A DNA stretch of 64,000 bases from Catenovulum sediminis (GTDB lineage: Bacteria > Pseudomonadota > Gammaproteobacteria > Enterobacterales > Alteromonadaceae), in the NCBI RefSeq assembly GCF_040270295.1, contig NZ_JBELOE010000265.1; one strand, written 5' to 3'. Positions 33,860 through 42,916 of the stretch are shown piece by piece. Made by a program: the position numbers and the translations under genes. Within the stretch, counting starts at the first letter, position 1. Every line of letters starts with the position of its first letter. The notes under the pieces were generated by a model. It made no database searches. It was not told the DNA's origin and saw only the letters and a list, made by a program, of their open reading frames with translations.

Positions 33860-35389
33860 ATGAAAACTCAACTTATTACGAATAAAAAATCGACACAATA
33901 CATTGCAGATCCGTTAACTGTGTACAGCACACTGGCAAAAGACCACACGCATTCGCTTTTGCTTGAATCCGCAGAAATTGACAGTAAAGACAATTTAAAA
34001 AGCATCTTGTTACTAGATGCTTGTCTGCGACTTGAATGTAACGGTCATCAAGTGATTGCTCAAGCTTTGAATACAAATGCAGGTCCTGTGCTCAACTATC
34101 TAAAAGATAGCTTGCAGAAATTTGTCATTCAAGATGACAATACATCGATAACTTTTGCCTTCCCGCTTCCTCTAAATGAGCTCAATGAAGACGAAAGATT
34201 AAAAACGGCCAACCCTTTTGAAGTGTTACGAGTGCTTCTAACCATTGACAACCCGGATGCTCCGTTATTTTTGGGTGGCGTTTTTGGCTACGATATGCTC
34301 GCAGTTGTTGAATCATTACCAGATGCAAGTGCCGGAGAAAATACTTGCCCAGACTATTTGTTCTATTTAGCTGAAAACACGCTGGTGTGTGATCATCAAA
34401 ACCAAACGGCTGAATTAACCTGTTATAGTTTTTCCGCTGAACATGCCAGTAGTGCAAAAGCTCAACTAAACCAATATGATGAACAGCTACGTCAAATAAG
34501 TGCACCTACCGATACCATTAAACCGGCTTCAAATAAGCCTGAGGTTCGAGTAGATGTGAGTGATGAAGAATTTTGCCAATCTGTTGTCAAGCTGAAACAA
34601 CATATTAAAAAAGGTGACATTTTCCAAGTTGTTCCTTCAAGAACCTTTAGCTTACCTTGTGTCGATTCTGTTGCTGCATATAAAATGCTGAAAAAACAAA
34701 ATCCTAGCCCTTATATGTTCTATATGCGTGATCAAGAATTTGAACTTTTTGGTGCCTCACCCGAATCAGCAGTCAAATACACTAAACAAGATAACGAAGT
34801 TGAAATCTATCCTATTGCCGGAACACGCCGTCGTGGTTTTAATCCAGATGGCAGTATTAATTTAGATTTAGACAGCAGAATTGAACAAGAATTACGTAGC
34901 GATCAAAAAGAGTTGGCCGAGCACATGATGTTAGTGGATTTGGCTAGAAATGATGTCGCTCGTGTATCTGAGCCAGGTACACGACATGTCTGCGACTTGC
35001 AAAAAGTCGACAGATACTCATTTGTCATGCATTTAGTCTCACGTGTTAAAGGTCAGCTACGTCGTGACTTAGACGCATTGCACGCTTATCAGGCCTGCTT
35101 AAATATGGGCACACTGGTTGGCGCGCCTAAAGTGCGCGCTGCGGAGTTAATTCGTCATACTGAACAAAAACGCCGTGGCAGTTACGGTGGCGCTGTGGGT
35201 TATTTAACCAGTCGTGGTGATATGGATACCTGCATTGTGATTCGCTCTGCTTTTGTTAAAGACAAAACTGCGCATGTTCAAGCCGGTGCCGGTGTTGTAT
35301 ATGATTCGATCCCGCAATCAGAAGCAGATGAAACACGCAGTAAAGCACAAGCGGTTATCAACGCAATTATTTCGGCACAGGAGGCATAG
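33860..35389 (+). CDS. trpE: Anthranilate synthase component I
   Basis: A 509-residue chorismate-utilising enzyme. With TrpG it makes anthranilate from chorismate and glutamine. The feedback-inhibition motif LLES is at residues 34-37, so tryptophan inhibition is expected. The catalytic domain has IFQVVPSRTF, PSPYMFYMRD, ELFGASPE, PIAGTRRRG, DLARNDVARV and GTLVGAPKVRAAELI. Length and order match E. coli TrpE (520). It is the first structural gene of the operon, controlled by the attenuator upstream, and is separated from trpG by two bases (GGAGG site inside its end). Confidence 0.97.
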   Translation: MKTQLITNKKSTQYIADPLTVYSTLAKDHTHSLLLESAEIDSKDNLKSILLLDACLRLECNGHQVIAQALNTNAGPVLNYLKDSLQKFVIQDDNTSITFAFPLPLNELNEDERLKTANPFEVLRVLLTIDNPDAPLFLGGVFGYDMLAVVESLPDASAGENTCPDYLFYLAENTLVCDHQNQTAELTCYSFSAEHASSAKAQLNQYDEQLRQISAPTDTIKPASNKPEVRVDVSDEEFCQSVVKLKQHIKKGDIFQVVPSRTFSLPCVDSVAAYKMLKKQNPSPYMFYMRDQEFELFGASPESAVKYTKQDNEVEIYPIAGTRRRGFNPDGSINLDLDSRIEQELRSDQKELAEHMMLVDLARNDVARVSEPGTRHVCDLQKVDRYSFVMHLVSRVKGQLRRDLDALHAYQACLNMGTLVGAPKVRAAELIRHTEQKRRGSYGGAVGYLTSRGDMDTCIVIRSAFVKDKTAHVQAGAGVVYDSIPQSEADETRSKAQAVINAIISAQEA

Positions 35390-35391
35390 CC

Positions 35392-35994
35392 ATGACAACC
35401 ACAGTATTTTTATTAGATAACTTTGATTCATTTACATACAATCTAGTAGATGAACTTAAAAGCATAGGTTTTGAACTGATTGTCTATCGCAATAATGTTT
35501 CAGCCGAGCTCATACTGCAAAAAATGAAATCCTGCGAAAATCCAGTCGTGCTGATGTTATCTCCAGGCCCTGGGAGTCCAGACCAAGCTGGTTGTATGCC
35601 TGAGTTGATTTTAAAAGCAAAAGGATTATTTCCAATCATTGGTATTTGTTTAGGGCATCAAGCGATAGTTGAAGCTTATGGTGGAAAGGTCGGTACCTCA
35701 GGTGAAATTATGCATGGCAAAGCATCCGGTGTTAAACATAACGAACACCCAGTATTTACAGATTTAGTTAATCCACTATTTGTCGCGCGCTACCACTCAC
35801 TAATGGCAACCGAAGTACCAACGAGTTTAACCCTGATTGCTGAAGTAAATGACATTCCGATGGCTGTAATTAACGAACAAGATCGAGTTTTAGGCTATCA
35901 ATTCCACCCAGAAAGCATCTTAACGACTTTCGGTTCAAAATTGCTAAGACAAAGCCTTAACTATTTAACGCGTGAAGAAAATAACAAGGAATAA
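35392..35994 (+). CDS. trpG: Anthranilate synthase glutamine amidotransferase component
   Basis: A 200-residue class I glutaminase. It has the catalytic Cys in GICLGHQAI (C86), the oxyanion stretch LSPGPGSPDQAG (57-68), and the His-Glu pair in YQFHPESIL. It supplies ammonia to TrpE. Unlike E. coli, where TrpG is fused to TrpD, it is a separate gene here, as in Pseudomonas and many marine gammaproteobacteria. It follows trpE by two bases and precedes trpD by two bases, so the three are co-translated. Because of its size it could also serve PabB, but context favours TrpG. Confidence 0.96.
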   Translation: MTTTVFLLDNFDSFTYNLVDELKSIGFELIVYRNNVSAELILQKMKSCENPVVLMLSPGPGSPDQAGCMPELILKAKGLFPIIGICLGHQAIVEAYGGKVGTSGEIMHGKASGVKHNEHPVFTDLVNPLFVARYHSLMATEVPTSLTLIAEVNDIPMAVINEQDRVLGYQFHPESILTTFGSKLLRQSLNYLTREENNKE

Positions 35995-35996
35995 AC

Positions 35997-37004
35997 ATGC
36001 TAAGTTTTGTAAATAATACCTTTGCCGGTAAAGATTCAAGCAAACAAGAAACATTAGCGTTTTTTAATCAGGTTATGGCAGGCTCCATTGACCCAATTCT
36101 ATTGGCAGGTGTACTGGGCGCTTTAAAAATTAAAGGGGAAACCCCGGAAGAAATCGCGGGCGCAGCCTCTGCAATGCGGGAAAATGCGCTGGCGTTTGAA
36201 CGTCCTGAATATTTAATAGCAGACAGTTGTGGAACAGGTGGAGATGGCGCTGATACAATAAATATATCTACAACAGCAGCCATTGTTGCAGCTGCTTGCG
36301 GGTTAAAAATGACCAAACATGGCAATCGAAGCGTATCCAGTAAATCGGGTTCTTCCGATTTGCTAGAAGGTTTGGGGATTAATTTAACACCGAGCCCACA
36401 GCAAGCTCGTAAATGCTTGGATCAAGCCGGAATTTGTTTTTTCTTTGCACCGCAATACCATGCCGGTGTTAAGCATGCCATGCCCGTGCGTCAAACACTA
36501 AAAACCCGAACCATCTTCAATATACTAGGTCCACTAGCCAACCCTGCAGCGCCCGACATTCAATTATTAGGTGTATATTCACCAGATTTATTACGTCCGA
36601 TTGCAGAAACACTGGCACAACTAAATTTAAAACGTGCAATGGTTGTACATGGTAGTGGGTTAGACGAAATTGCACTACACGGAACAACACAAGTCTGTGA
36701 ATTAAACGATGGAAAAATTCTAGAATATACACTAACCCCAGCAGATTTTGCTTTAGACAGTTGTCAACTAATTGATATCAAAGGTGGTTTACCGGAAGAA
36801 AACAAACAAATTTGTTTAGATATGTTATCGGGTAATGGAAAAACTGCACATATGAATGCTGTCGCAATTAACGTTTCAGCACTCTTGTATATGTCCGGAT
36901 TGGCACAAGATCTAAAACAAGGTGCACAATTAGCACTCGATGCAATGCGCTCAGGCAAAGCATTAAAAACTTTAAATCAATTTGCGGAGCTTTCTCATGG
37001 CTAA
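35997..37004 (+). CDS. trpD: Anthranilate phosphoribosyltransferase
   Basis: A 335-residue TrpD that transfers ribose phosphate from PRPP to anthranilate. The PRPP-binding loop SCGTGGDGADTINIST starts at residue 77. MTKHGNRSVSSKSGSSDLLEGLG and KHAMPVRQTLKTRTIFNILGPLANP are the standard anthranilate- and PRPP-site motifs. The full expected length is present with a GGAAT ribosome-binding site. Its stop overlaps the trpCF start by 8 bp (ATG at 36997, TAA ending 37004), indicating translational coupling. Confidence 0.97.
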   Translation: MLSFVNNTFAGKDSSKQETLAFFNQVMAGSIDPILLAGVLGALKIKGETPEEIAGAASAMRENALAFERPEYLIADSCGTGGDGADTINISTTAAIVAAACGLKMTKHGNRSVSSKSGSSDLLEGLGINLTPSPQQARKCLDQAGICFFFAPQYHAGVKHAMPVRQTLKTRTIFNILGPLANPAAPDIQLLGVYSPDLLRPIAETLAQLNLKRAMVVHGSGLDEIALHGTTQVCELNDGKILEYTLTPADFALDSCQLIDIKGGLPEENKQICLDMLSGNGKTAHMNAVAINVSALLYMSGLAQDLKQGAQLALDAMRSGKALKTLNQFAELSHG

Positions 37005-38367
37005 TGTTTTAGAAAAAATTTGTGCTGATAAAATGATTGAAGTCGATCAGCAAAAAAAAGAACGTCCTCTATCCTCTTTTGTTGATACATTAAAACCATC
37101 AGACAGAAGTTTATACGCAGCATTATCCAAACCTGCGGCTGGTTTTATTTTAGAGTGCAAAAAGGCCAGTCCATCAAAAGGTTTAATTCGCGATGACTTT
37201 AATCTAGACCAAATTATCGCCGCATATTCGCCTTATGCCGCTGGCATTTCAGTTTTAACCGACAAAAAGTACTTTCAAGGCGATCACGAATACCTTAAAT
37301 ACGTGCGAGAACGCGTAACGCAGCCGTGTTTATGTAAAGATTTTATGATTGACCCGTACCAAGTACATTTAGCAAGATACTATGGTGCAGACGCCATTTT
37401 ATTAATGTTATCCGTGCTAAGCGATGAGCAGTACACGCTTTTGGCCGATCTTGCTAAGCAGTATGATCTAGACATATTAACAGAAGTTTCTAATGAAGAA
37501 GAATTGACTCGTGCAATTGAACTGGATGCGAAAATCATCGGTATAAACAACAGAAATTTACGTGATCTGTCAACCAATTTACAAACGACACGAGACTTAG
37601 CACCGAAAATACCGCAAGGCCGTTTAATCATTTCAGAATCTGGCATTTATACCCATGATCATGTTTCTGAATTAGCAAAATATGCGGATGGATTTTTAGT
37701 CGGCAGTTCATTAATGGCACAAGATAACGTTGCTTTGGCAGTGCAAAAACTGATTGTCGGCGAAAATAAAGTCTGTGGTTTAACTCGGGCTGAAGATGCG
37801 ATGGCGGCACAACATGCAGGGGCAATTTATGGCGGACTTATTTTTGCCGAGAAGTCACCTCGCTGTGTCTCACCTGAACAAGCCCACCAAATTATCGAAA
37901 GTGTGGATTTGCAGTATGTCGGGGTTTTTGTTAATGCTCCTGTGCTAAAAATTGCCGACCTAACCGAACAACTCGGCCTAAGTGTCGTGCAATTACATGG
38001 TGAAGAAGACCAGGCATATATAGACAAACTTAAACCCAAATTACCGGAAGGTGTCCAAATATGGAAAGCACACAACCCGACTATATCACCACTGCCTGAG
38101 CTGCATGGTATTGACCGCTGGTTAATTGATTCTGGCACTAAAGAGCAACCAGGCGGCACCGGAAAAGCGTTAAATTGGTCAGCATTAGATTTAAAGCAAA
38201 CTAATTTACCCTTTATGTTGGCGGGCGGCATTTCAACAAATAACGCAACAGATGCCGCGAAGTTGGGTGCAATTGGCCTAGATATCAATTCAGGTGCCGA
38301 ATCTAAGCCTGGAATAAAATGCGCGGACAAATTAAAAGCGATCTTTAACGCTTTAAGACAATATTGA
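36997..38367 (+). CDS. trpCF: Bifunctional indole-3-glycerol-phosphate synthase / phosphoribosylanthranilate isomerase
   Basis: A 456-residue fusion of two (beta/alpha)8 barrels from the ATG at 36997, which has GGAG upstream; the frame opens 15 bp earlier but without support. Residues 1-255 are the IGP synthase (TrpC; FILECKKASPSKGLIRDDF, CKDFMIDPYQ, IGINNRNLRDL, SESGI). Residues 256-456 are the PRA isomerase (TrpF; VCGLTRAEDAMAAQHAGA, VGVFVN, VQLHGEED, LAGGIS). The fusion is typical of gammaproteobacteria such as E. coli and Shewanella. It carries out steps three and four of tryptophan synthesis. Confidence 0.97.
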   Translation: MANVLEKICADKMIEVDQQKKERPLSSFVDTLKPSDRSLYAALSKPAAGFILECKKASPSKGLIRDDFNLDQIIAAYSPYAAGISVLTDKKYFQGDHEYLKYVRERVTQPCLCKDFMIDPYQVHLARYYGADAILLMLSVLSDEQYTLLADLAKQYDLDILTEVSNEEELTRAIELDAKIIGINNRNLRDLSTNLQTTRDLAPKIPQGRLIISESGIYTHDHVSELAKYADGFLVGSSLMAQDNVALAVQKLIVGENKVCGLTRAEDAMAAQHAGAIYGGLIFAEKSPRCVSPEQAHQIIESVDLQYVGVFVNAPVLKIADLTEQLGLSVVQLHGEEDQAYIDKLKPKLPEGVQIWKAHNPTISPLPELHGIDRWLIDSGTKEQPGGTGKALNWSALDLKQTNLPFMLAGGISTNNATDAAKLGAIGLDINSGAESKPGIKCADKLKAIFNALRQY

Positions 38368-38374
38368 GGAAATT

Positions 38375-39568
38375 ATGACTAAACATTTAGATGCCTATTT
38401 TGGCGAGTTTGGTGGCATGTATGTACCAGAACTATTGGTACCCGCCCTTGAACAACTTGAACAAGAGTTTATTGCATCACAAGAAGATCCTGAGTTTAAA
38501 AAAGAATTTGAACAGTTATTGGCTGAGTATGCGGGCCGCCCCACCCCTTTAACTTTAACTCGCAACTTTTCCCCTAACCCATTGGCTAAAATTTACCTAA
38601 AACGTGAAGACTTGCTGCATGGCGGCGCGCACAAAACCAATCAGGTACTGGGTCAGGCTTTATTAACCAAAAGAATGGGTAAGAAACGAGTAATAGCTGA
38701 AACGGGCGCCGGTCAGCATGGTGTTGCGACCGCACTTGCTTGTGCGCTGTTGGGCTTAGAATGCCGAATTTATATGGGGGCCAAAGACTGCGAAAGACAA
38801 CAACCCAATGTTTTTCGAATGAAGTTAATGGGCGCTGAAGTTATCCCTGTCGATGCGGGCTCAGGTACCTTAAAAGATGCAGTAAATGAAGCGCTTCGCG
38901 ACTGGTCTGCAAACTATGAAGACAGCCACTATTTATTAGGTACTGCAGCGGGTCCTCATCCATTCCCGACGCTGGTACGTGAATTTCAGAAAATGATTGG
39001 CGAAGAAGCAAAAGAGCAAATCATCAAAGCTGAAGGAAAGTTACCAGACTATGTTGTTGCTTGTGTGGGCGGTGGGTCTAATGCAATTGGTATGTTTGCT
39101 GATTTTATAGACGAAAAAGACGTCAAGTTGGTTGGCGTAGAACCGGGTGGCCATGGCCTTTCAACGCTAAAACACGGAGCAACTATTTGCAAAGGAACCA
39201 AAGGTGTATTGCATGGTGCCATTACCTACATAATGCAGGATGAAGACGGTCAAATCGAAGAATCATATTCGGTATCGGCAGGTTTAGATTACCCAGCTGT
39301 CGGGCCTCAACATGCTTATTTACATTCGACCGGTCGAGCAGAATATGTCGCTGCAACCGATGAAGAAGCATTAGAAGCATTTCAAAAATTATGCCGCTGC
39401 GAAGGTATCATTCCAGCGTTAGAATCATCGCATGCTTTAGCACATGGTTATAAATTAGCAAAAGCTGCTGATAAAGAAACAATTATCGTGATTAACTTAT
39501 CTGGCCGTGGAGATAAAGACTTGGCACACGTTCATCGAGTATTAGAGCAAGGAGGCCATTATGAATAA
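38375..39568 (+). CDS. trpB: Tryptophan synthase beta chain
   Basis: A 397-residue PLP enzyme, the same length as E. coli TrpB. The PLP lysine is in GGAHKTNQ (K87), the phosphate-binding loop is CVGGGSNAIGMF, and the indole/serine site has AETGAGQHG. It condenses indole, channelled from TrpA, with serine. A GAGG ribosome-binding site lies seven bases after trpCF. The last codons contain an AGGAGG site for trpA, whose ATG overlaps the end of trpB by 8 bp, ensuring equal synthesis of the two subunits. Confidence 0.98.
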   Translation: MTKHLDAYFGEFGGMYVPELLVPALEQLEQEFIASQEDPEFKKEFEQLLAEYAGRPTPLTLTRNFSPNPLAKIYLKREDLLHGGAHKTNQVLGQALLTKRMGKKRVIAETGAGQHGVATALACALLGLECRIYMGAKDCERQQPNVFRMKLMGAEVIPVDAGSGTLKDAVNEALRDWSANYEDSHYLLGTAAGPHPFPTLVREFQKMIGEEAKEQIIKAEGKLPDYVVACVGGGSNAIGMFADFIDEKDVKLVGVEPGGHGLSTLKHGATICKGTKGVLHGAITYIMQDEDGQIEESYSVSAGLDYPAVGPQHAYLHSTGRAEYVAATDEEALEAFQKLCRCEGIIPALESSHALAHGYKLAKAADKETIIVINLSGRGDKDLAHVHRVLEQGGHYE

Positions 39569-40376
39569 ACGCTACTCTCAATTATTTACGAGCTTAGAAG
39601 AGCGCAACGAAGGTGCATTTGTGCCATTTGTAACAATTGGCGATCCAAATTTAGCCACCTCATTAGAGGTTATCAAAGCGCTTATTGATGGGGGAGCTGA
39701 TGCTTTAGAGTTAGGGATTCCTTATTCAGACCCAATTGCTGATGGCCCGACGATTCAAAAGGCAAATATCCGAGCTCTAGATGCCAAAGTAAAACCCAAA
39801 GATTGTTTTGAAATACTTAAAGCAGTGCGTGAATATAATGCAGATATCCCAATTGGTTTACTACTGTATAGCAACTTAGTCTTTGCCAAAGGCATTGATG
39901 CCTTTTATGCTCAATGTGCCGCAGTTGGCGTTGACTCAGTATTAGTTGCAGACGTACCTGCCCGTGAAAGTAGCTTGTTTAGAGACGCGGCGAAACAACA
40001 CTCAATAGATGCGATTTTTATTGCGCCACCCAATGGCACTAAAGCGTCTTTACAACGTGTTGCGGAATATGGTTCGGGATATACTTACCTGTTAAGTCGC
40101 GCTGGGGTAACAGGGACTGAAACGGAAGCGGCCATGCCAGTCGATACCATCATTAAAACATTGAACGACTACAATGCACCGCCAACATTATTAGGCTTTG
40201 GTATATCGAAACCTGAACATGTAAAAACAGCCATCAAAGCGGGTGCGCATGGGGCTATCAGTGGTTCTGCGGTAGTAAAACTAATCGAAAACAATTTAGA
40301 TAACGCGGAAAAAATGGTCTCTGAAATAAAGTCATTTGTTGCAGCCATGAAAGAAGCAACTAAAGCAAGTTCATAA
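39561..40376 (+). CDS. trpA: Tryptophan synthase alpha chain
   Basis: A 271-residue TIM barrel that cleaves indole-3-glycerol phosphate to indole and glyceraldehyde-3-phosphate. The catalytic Glu is in DALELGIPYSDPIADGPTIQ (E50), with the catalytic Asp in the PIADGP segment. The phosphate-binding loops YLLSRAGVTG and GFGISKPEHV are present. It is the last trp gene. The two following genes, yciB and yciI, come after only 15 bp and may be transcribed with the operon, since the first clear terminator is after yciI. Confidence 0.97.
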   Translation: MNKRYSQLFTSLEERNEGAFVPFVTIGDPNLATSLEVIKALIDGGADALELGIPYSDPIADGPTIQKANIRALDAKVKPKDCFEILKAVREYNADIPIGLLLYSNLVFAKGIDAFYAQCAAVGVDSVLVADVPARESSLFRDAAKQHSIDAIFIAPPNGTKASLQRVAEYGSGYTYLLSRAGVTGTETEAAMPVDTIIKTLNDYNAPPTLLGFGISKPEHVKTAIKAGAHGAISGSAVVKLIENNLDNAEKMVSEIKSFVAAMKEATKASS

Positions 40377-40391
40377 AACAAGCGGAAACTT

Positions 40392-40940
40392 ATGCAAAAT
40401 TTGTTTGAATATCTACATATCGCGGTCTTTTTTATTGTATATAAAACCGTTGATATTTATTGGGCAACAGCAGCGTTAATTGGCACGACAGCGCTGCATA
40501 CGATTTACGAATGGATTAAACAAAAAAAATTGCCTAAAAAGCAATTTATCATGTTTGTGATTGTCCTGATAATGGGGGGGTTAACCCTTTATTTTAGAGA
40601 CGATGCATTTATCAAATGGAAAGTAACAATAGTAAATGCTGCGTTTGCCATTGGTATATTTATCAGTCAGGCCGTCTTTAAAGTTTGTCCAATGGAAACC
40701 ATATTGGGTAAAGAAATACAGTTACCTGCCCGTCTATGGGCTAAAATCTCGTACTCTTGGAGTGCTTTTTTTGCAGCGATTGCAGTACTCAACTTGTACG
40801 TAGCATATAACTTTTCACAAGATTTCTGGGTTAATTTTAAACTGTTTGGTTTAATGGGCTTAACTTTATTATTTACCATAGCAACCATTGCATTTATCTA
40901 CCCCCACTTGCCGAAAGAACAAAAAGAGGACGAAAATTAA
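40392..40940 (+). CDS. yciB: Inner-membrane septation protein YciB (IspA family)
   Basis: A 182-residue protein with five predicted transmembrane helices. It begins MQNLFEYLHIAVFFIVYK, close to the conserved start of YciB/IspZ, and includes WKVTIVNAAFAIGIFISQ and ISYSWSAFFAAIAVLNLYVAYNFSQDFWVNFKLFG, a family signature. E. coli YciB interacts with division and envelope-elongation proteins and helps maintain envelope integrity. It is linked to the trp genes in many gammaproteobacteria. Its stop codon shares one base with the yciI start (TAATG). Confidence 0.95.
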   Translation: MQNLFEYLHIAVFFIVYKTVDIYWATAALIGTTALHTIYEWIKQKKLPKKQFIMFVIVLIMGGLTLYFRDDAFIKWKVTIVNAAFAIGIFISQAVFKVCPMETILGKEIQLPARLWAKISYSWSAFFAAIAVLNLYVAYNFSQDFWVNFKLFGLMGLTLLFTIATIAFIYPHLPKEQKEDEN

Positions 40941-41239
40941 TGTGGTATGTCATTTTCAGTCAAGACGTAGAAAACAGCTTGCCGCTGCGCAAAAAGTCAC
41001 GCGCTGCTCACTTAGCAAGATTAAACCAGTTAAAAGATGAAGGACGACTAATGGTGGCTGGGCCAAACCCAGCTATTGATTCTGAAGAGCCAAGTGAAGC
41101 TGGCTTTACCGGTTCAACCGTTATCGCAAAATTTGCATCACTGCAAGCTGCACAGGCATGGGCTGATGCAGATCCTTACATAGAAGCCGGTGTTTATAAA
41201 AGCGTTGTTGTAAAGCCGTTTAAAGTGGCACTGCCTTAG
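40940..41239 (+). CDS. yciI: YciI family protein
   Basis: A 99-residue dimeric ferredoxin-like protein, the same size as E. coli YciI (98). It shows the start MWYVIFSQDVENSLPLRKKSRAAHLARLNQL, the motif GRLMVAGPNP with the conserved His and Asp partners earlier, and the end AQAWADADPYIEAGVYKSVVVKPFK. The family resembles muconolactone isomerase-like domains. A hydrolase-like activity has been suggested, but its role is unknown. It is co-translated with yciB and followed by a terminator. Confidence 0.94.
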   Translation: MWYVIFSQDVENSLPLRKKSRAAHLARLNQLKDEGRLMVAGPNPAIDSEEPSEAGFTGSTVIAKFASLQAAQAWADADPYIEAGVYKSVVVKPFKVALP

Positions 41240-41297
41240 AGGCTTACAACTCGTTTACGATAATATATATTTAAGTGTAAGCGCTAAGCGCAGAAAG

Positions 41298-41326
41298 GGC
41301 TGCCATTCAACCTGTCAGCCTTTTTT
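41298..41326 (+). terminator. Rho-independent terminator after yciI
   Basis: GGCTG (41298-41302) pairs with CAGCC (41316-41320) and is followed by six T (41321-41326). It lies 59 bp after the yciI stop and is the first clear terminator downstream of the trp operon. Confidence 0.75.
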
Positions 41327-41357
41327 ATTTAAAAATCACTCACTACCTCAATACGGG

Positions 41358-42149
41358 TTATTCGTAATTTCTTTTTCGTTTAGTTGTAATCGTTGCGATA
41401 TAGCCATGCCAAGTTGCAAACCCTAATAACGGCATTAACACTAAAAATGCAATAAACTGGGTTAAAAAGCCAATCACAACCGATACCGCGATAATGAAGG
41501 CCCAAAGACACATAACACCTTTATTCGACCAAACTGCATTGATACTCGATAACACAGCGGTCATTAAATCGACTCTTCGTTCAACTAAAATAGGTTGTGT
41601 AAAGGCACTAATTAAAAACACAATACCTGCCAACAACGCCCCAACGCCAGTGCCTAGCGCAAGGAATGGTAATAGTTCTGAAAAATCATCAGATACATAA
41701 GGTGGGTATAGTGCATGTATCAATGACGCAATCCTTAACCAAAAAATCATAATCACCAGCAATAAAATCGCGAAAGCCCACTCATGTACACTATTGCGAT
41801 GCATTGCTTTAATACTATGCCATAATGTTGGCTTATGGCCTTTCTCAAACTCCCAGCTTACATCATAGAGTCCAGCTGCCAAAAATGGCCCAATTAACAT
41901 AAAACACACCACAGCCGGTGCAATTAACAAATGGTTACTTGTCATAGACACCAAATACATAATACCCATAGGTACCAGTGTAAAAATAATGCCATAAAAT
42001 AAAGTGACTAATGGTGCTTTGGTTAAATCCATCAGACCTAAGCGCAACCAATTAAATGGATCGCTCCAATCTAATGCATTGCATGGTATTACACGTCCTA
42101 ACTCATTGTCATGTAGCGCATTTTCTTCTTTTCGCATGGTATGTGACAT
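41358..42149 (-). CDS. DUF2189 family membrane protein
   Basis: A 263-residue inner-membrane protein with about six helices. It starts with a polar segment (VIPCNALDWSDPFNWLRLGLMDLTKAP) that matches DUF2189 proteins, which are found widely in proteobacteria. Helices run from about residue 45 to 260, separated by a loop with ALYPPYVSDDFSELLPF and the motif GPFLAAGLYDVSWEFEKGHKP. No function is established for the family; some relatives lie near cytochrome oxidase genes. It converges on yciI, with the terminator between them, and is 40 bp downstream of the next hypothetical gene. Confidence 0.8.
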   Translation of the reverse strand: MSHTMRKEENALHDNELGRVIPCNALDWSDPFNWLRLGLMDLTKAPLVTLFYGIIFTLVPMGIMYLVSMTSNHLLIAPAVVCFMLIGPFLAAGLYDVSWEFEKGHKPTLWHSIKAMHRNSVHEWAFAILLLVIMIFWLRIASLIHALYPPYVSDDFSELLPFLALGTGVGALLAGIVFLISAFTQPILVERRVDLMTAVLSSINAVWSNKGVMCLWAFIIAVSVVIGFLTQFIAFLVLMPLLGFATWHGYIATITTKRKRNYE

Positions 42150-42189
42150 AGCAAGCTCCCCTTTGATTGCCTGTTACTATATATCGCAC

Positions 42190-42714
42190 TCAAGCACAAA
42201 AAAAACTGTCATTTTCATTGTGCTGTCGTGATAAAACTTTCATATTTGGATGATTTTTCAGGATTTGGGCGATGATTTTGTTTTGTTTTGATTGAGCGCA
42301 ATCAATCAGCATAATCAACTGCCCTTGGCTTAACTCTTTATGAAATTCAGCTATCTTTCGATTTTCTCGAGTGACCCCAATTAAAGCACCAAGCCAAGCA
42401 AATAAAGCAACAAAGGTAGCCAATGCAATTAGATAATGCGCTACTGTATGTTGCCAGTCTGAAGGCTGAAACTCCAACAATAAAACCATAAAACATAAAG
42501 CAGAAAACAAACCGAAAGTTGCACCACTTTTACTACTTTCGACGATGTCTGTTTCTTCTAAAACGTTGGCTTCATGCAATTGGTGACGATTTAAAAGCTG
42601 ATTATCAGCTCCAATAAAACGCACTTGATCATCCACTAATCCCATCTTTTTTAGTTCCATTTCAATATGGTGTCCTTCTTTCGCACTGCTAACCAAAAAC
42701 TGAAATTGGCTCAT
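42190..42714 (-). CDS. Hypothetical two-helix membrane protein
   Basis: A 174-residue protein that I do not recognise with confidence. A soluble N-terminal domain (FQFLVSSAKEGHHIEMELKKMG) is followed by SGATFGLFSALCFMVLLL and LIALATFVALFAWLGALIGVTRENRKI, two helices with a G-rich helix end, then a second short soluble domain (GQLIMLIDCAQSKQNKIIAQILKNHPN). The layout of alpha/beta domain, glycine-zipper membrane part and alpha/beta domain resembles DUF1269/YflT-like stress proteins, but the match is weak. It probably shares a transcript with the DUF2189 gene. The 202-bp gap upstream is AT-rich and holds the alaA promoter region. Confidence 0.6.
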   Translation of the reverse strand: MSQFQFLVSSAKEGHHIEMELKKMGLVDDQVRFIGADNQLLNRHQLHEANVLEETDIVESSKSGATFGLFSALCFMVLLLEFQPSDWQHTVAHYLIALATFVALFAWLGALIGVTRENRKIAEFHKELSQGQLIMLIDCAQSKQNKIIAQILKNHPNMKVLSRQHNENDSFFCA

Positions 42715-42916
42715 AACGACCCCTAATAAGAAATGGCTTCATATTAAATATAGACAACAGATAAGAGATCGCACAATATTTTTTACATAATTCACCAATT
42801 TATTACAAATAAATTTCTAGACTGAGGAAAAAATAGCTAAATTTCAGTAATTCTCAATCAACTAATAAAATCTTGCGGTAGAATAATCGCATTTAAAGTC
42901 TCAGGTAATTTTTTCC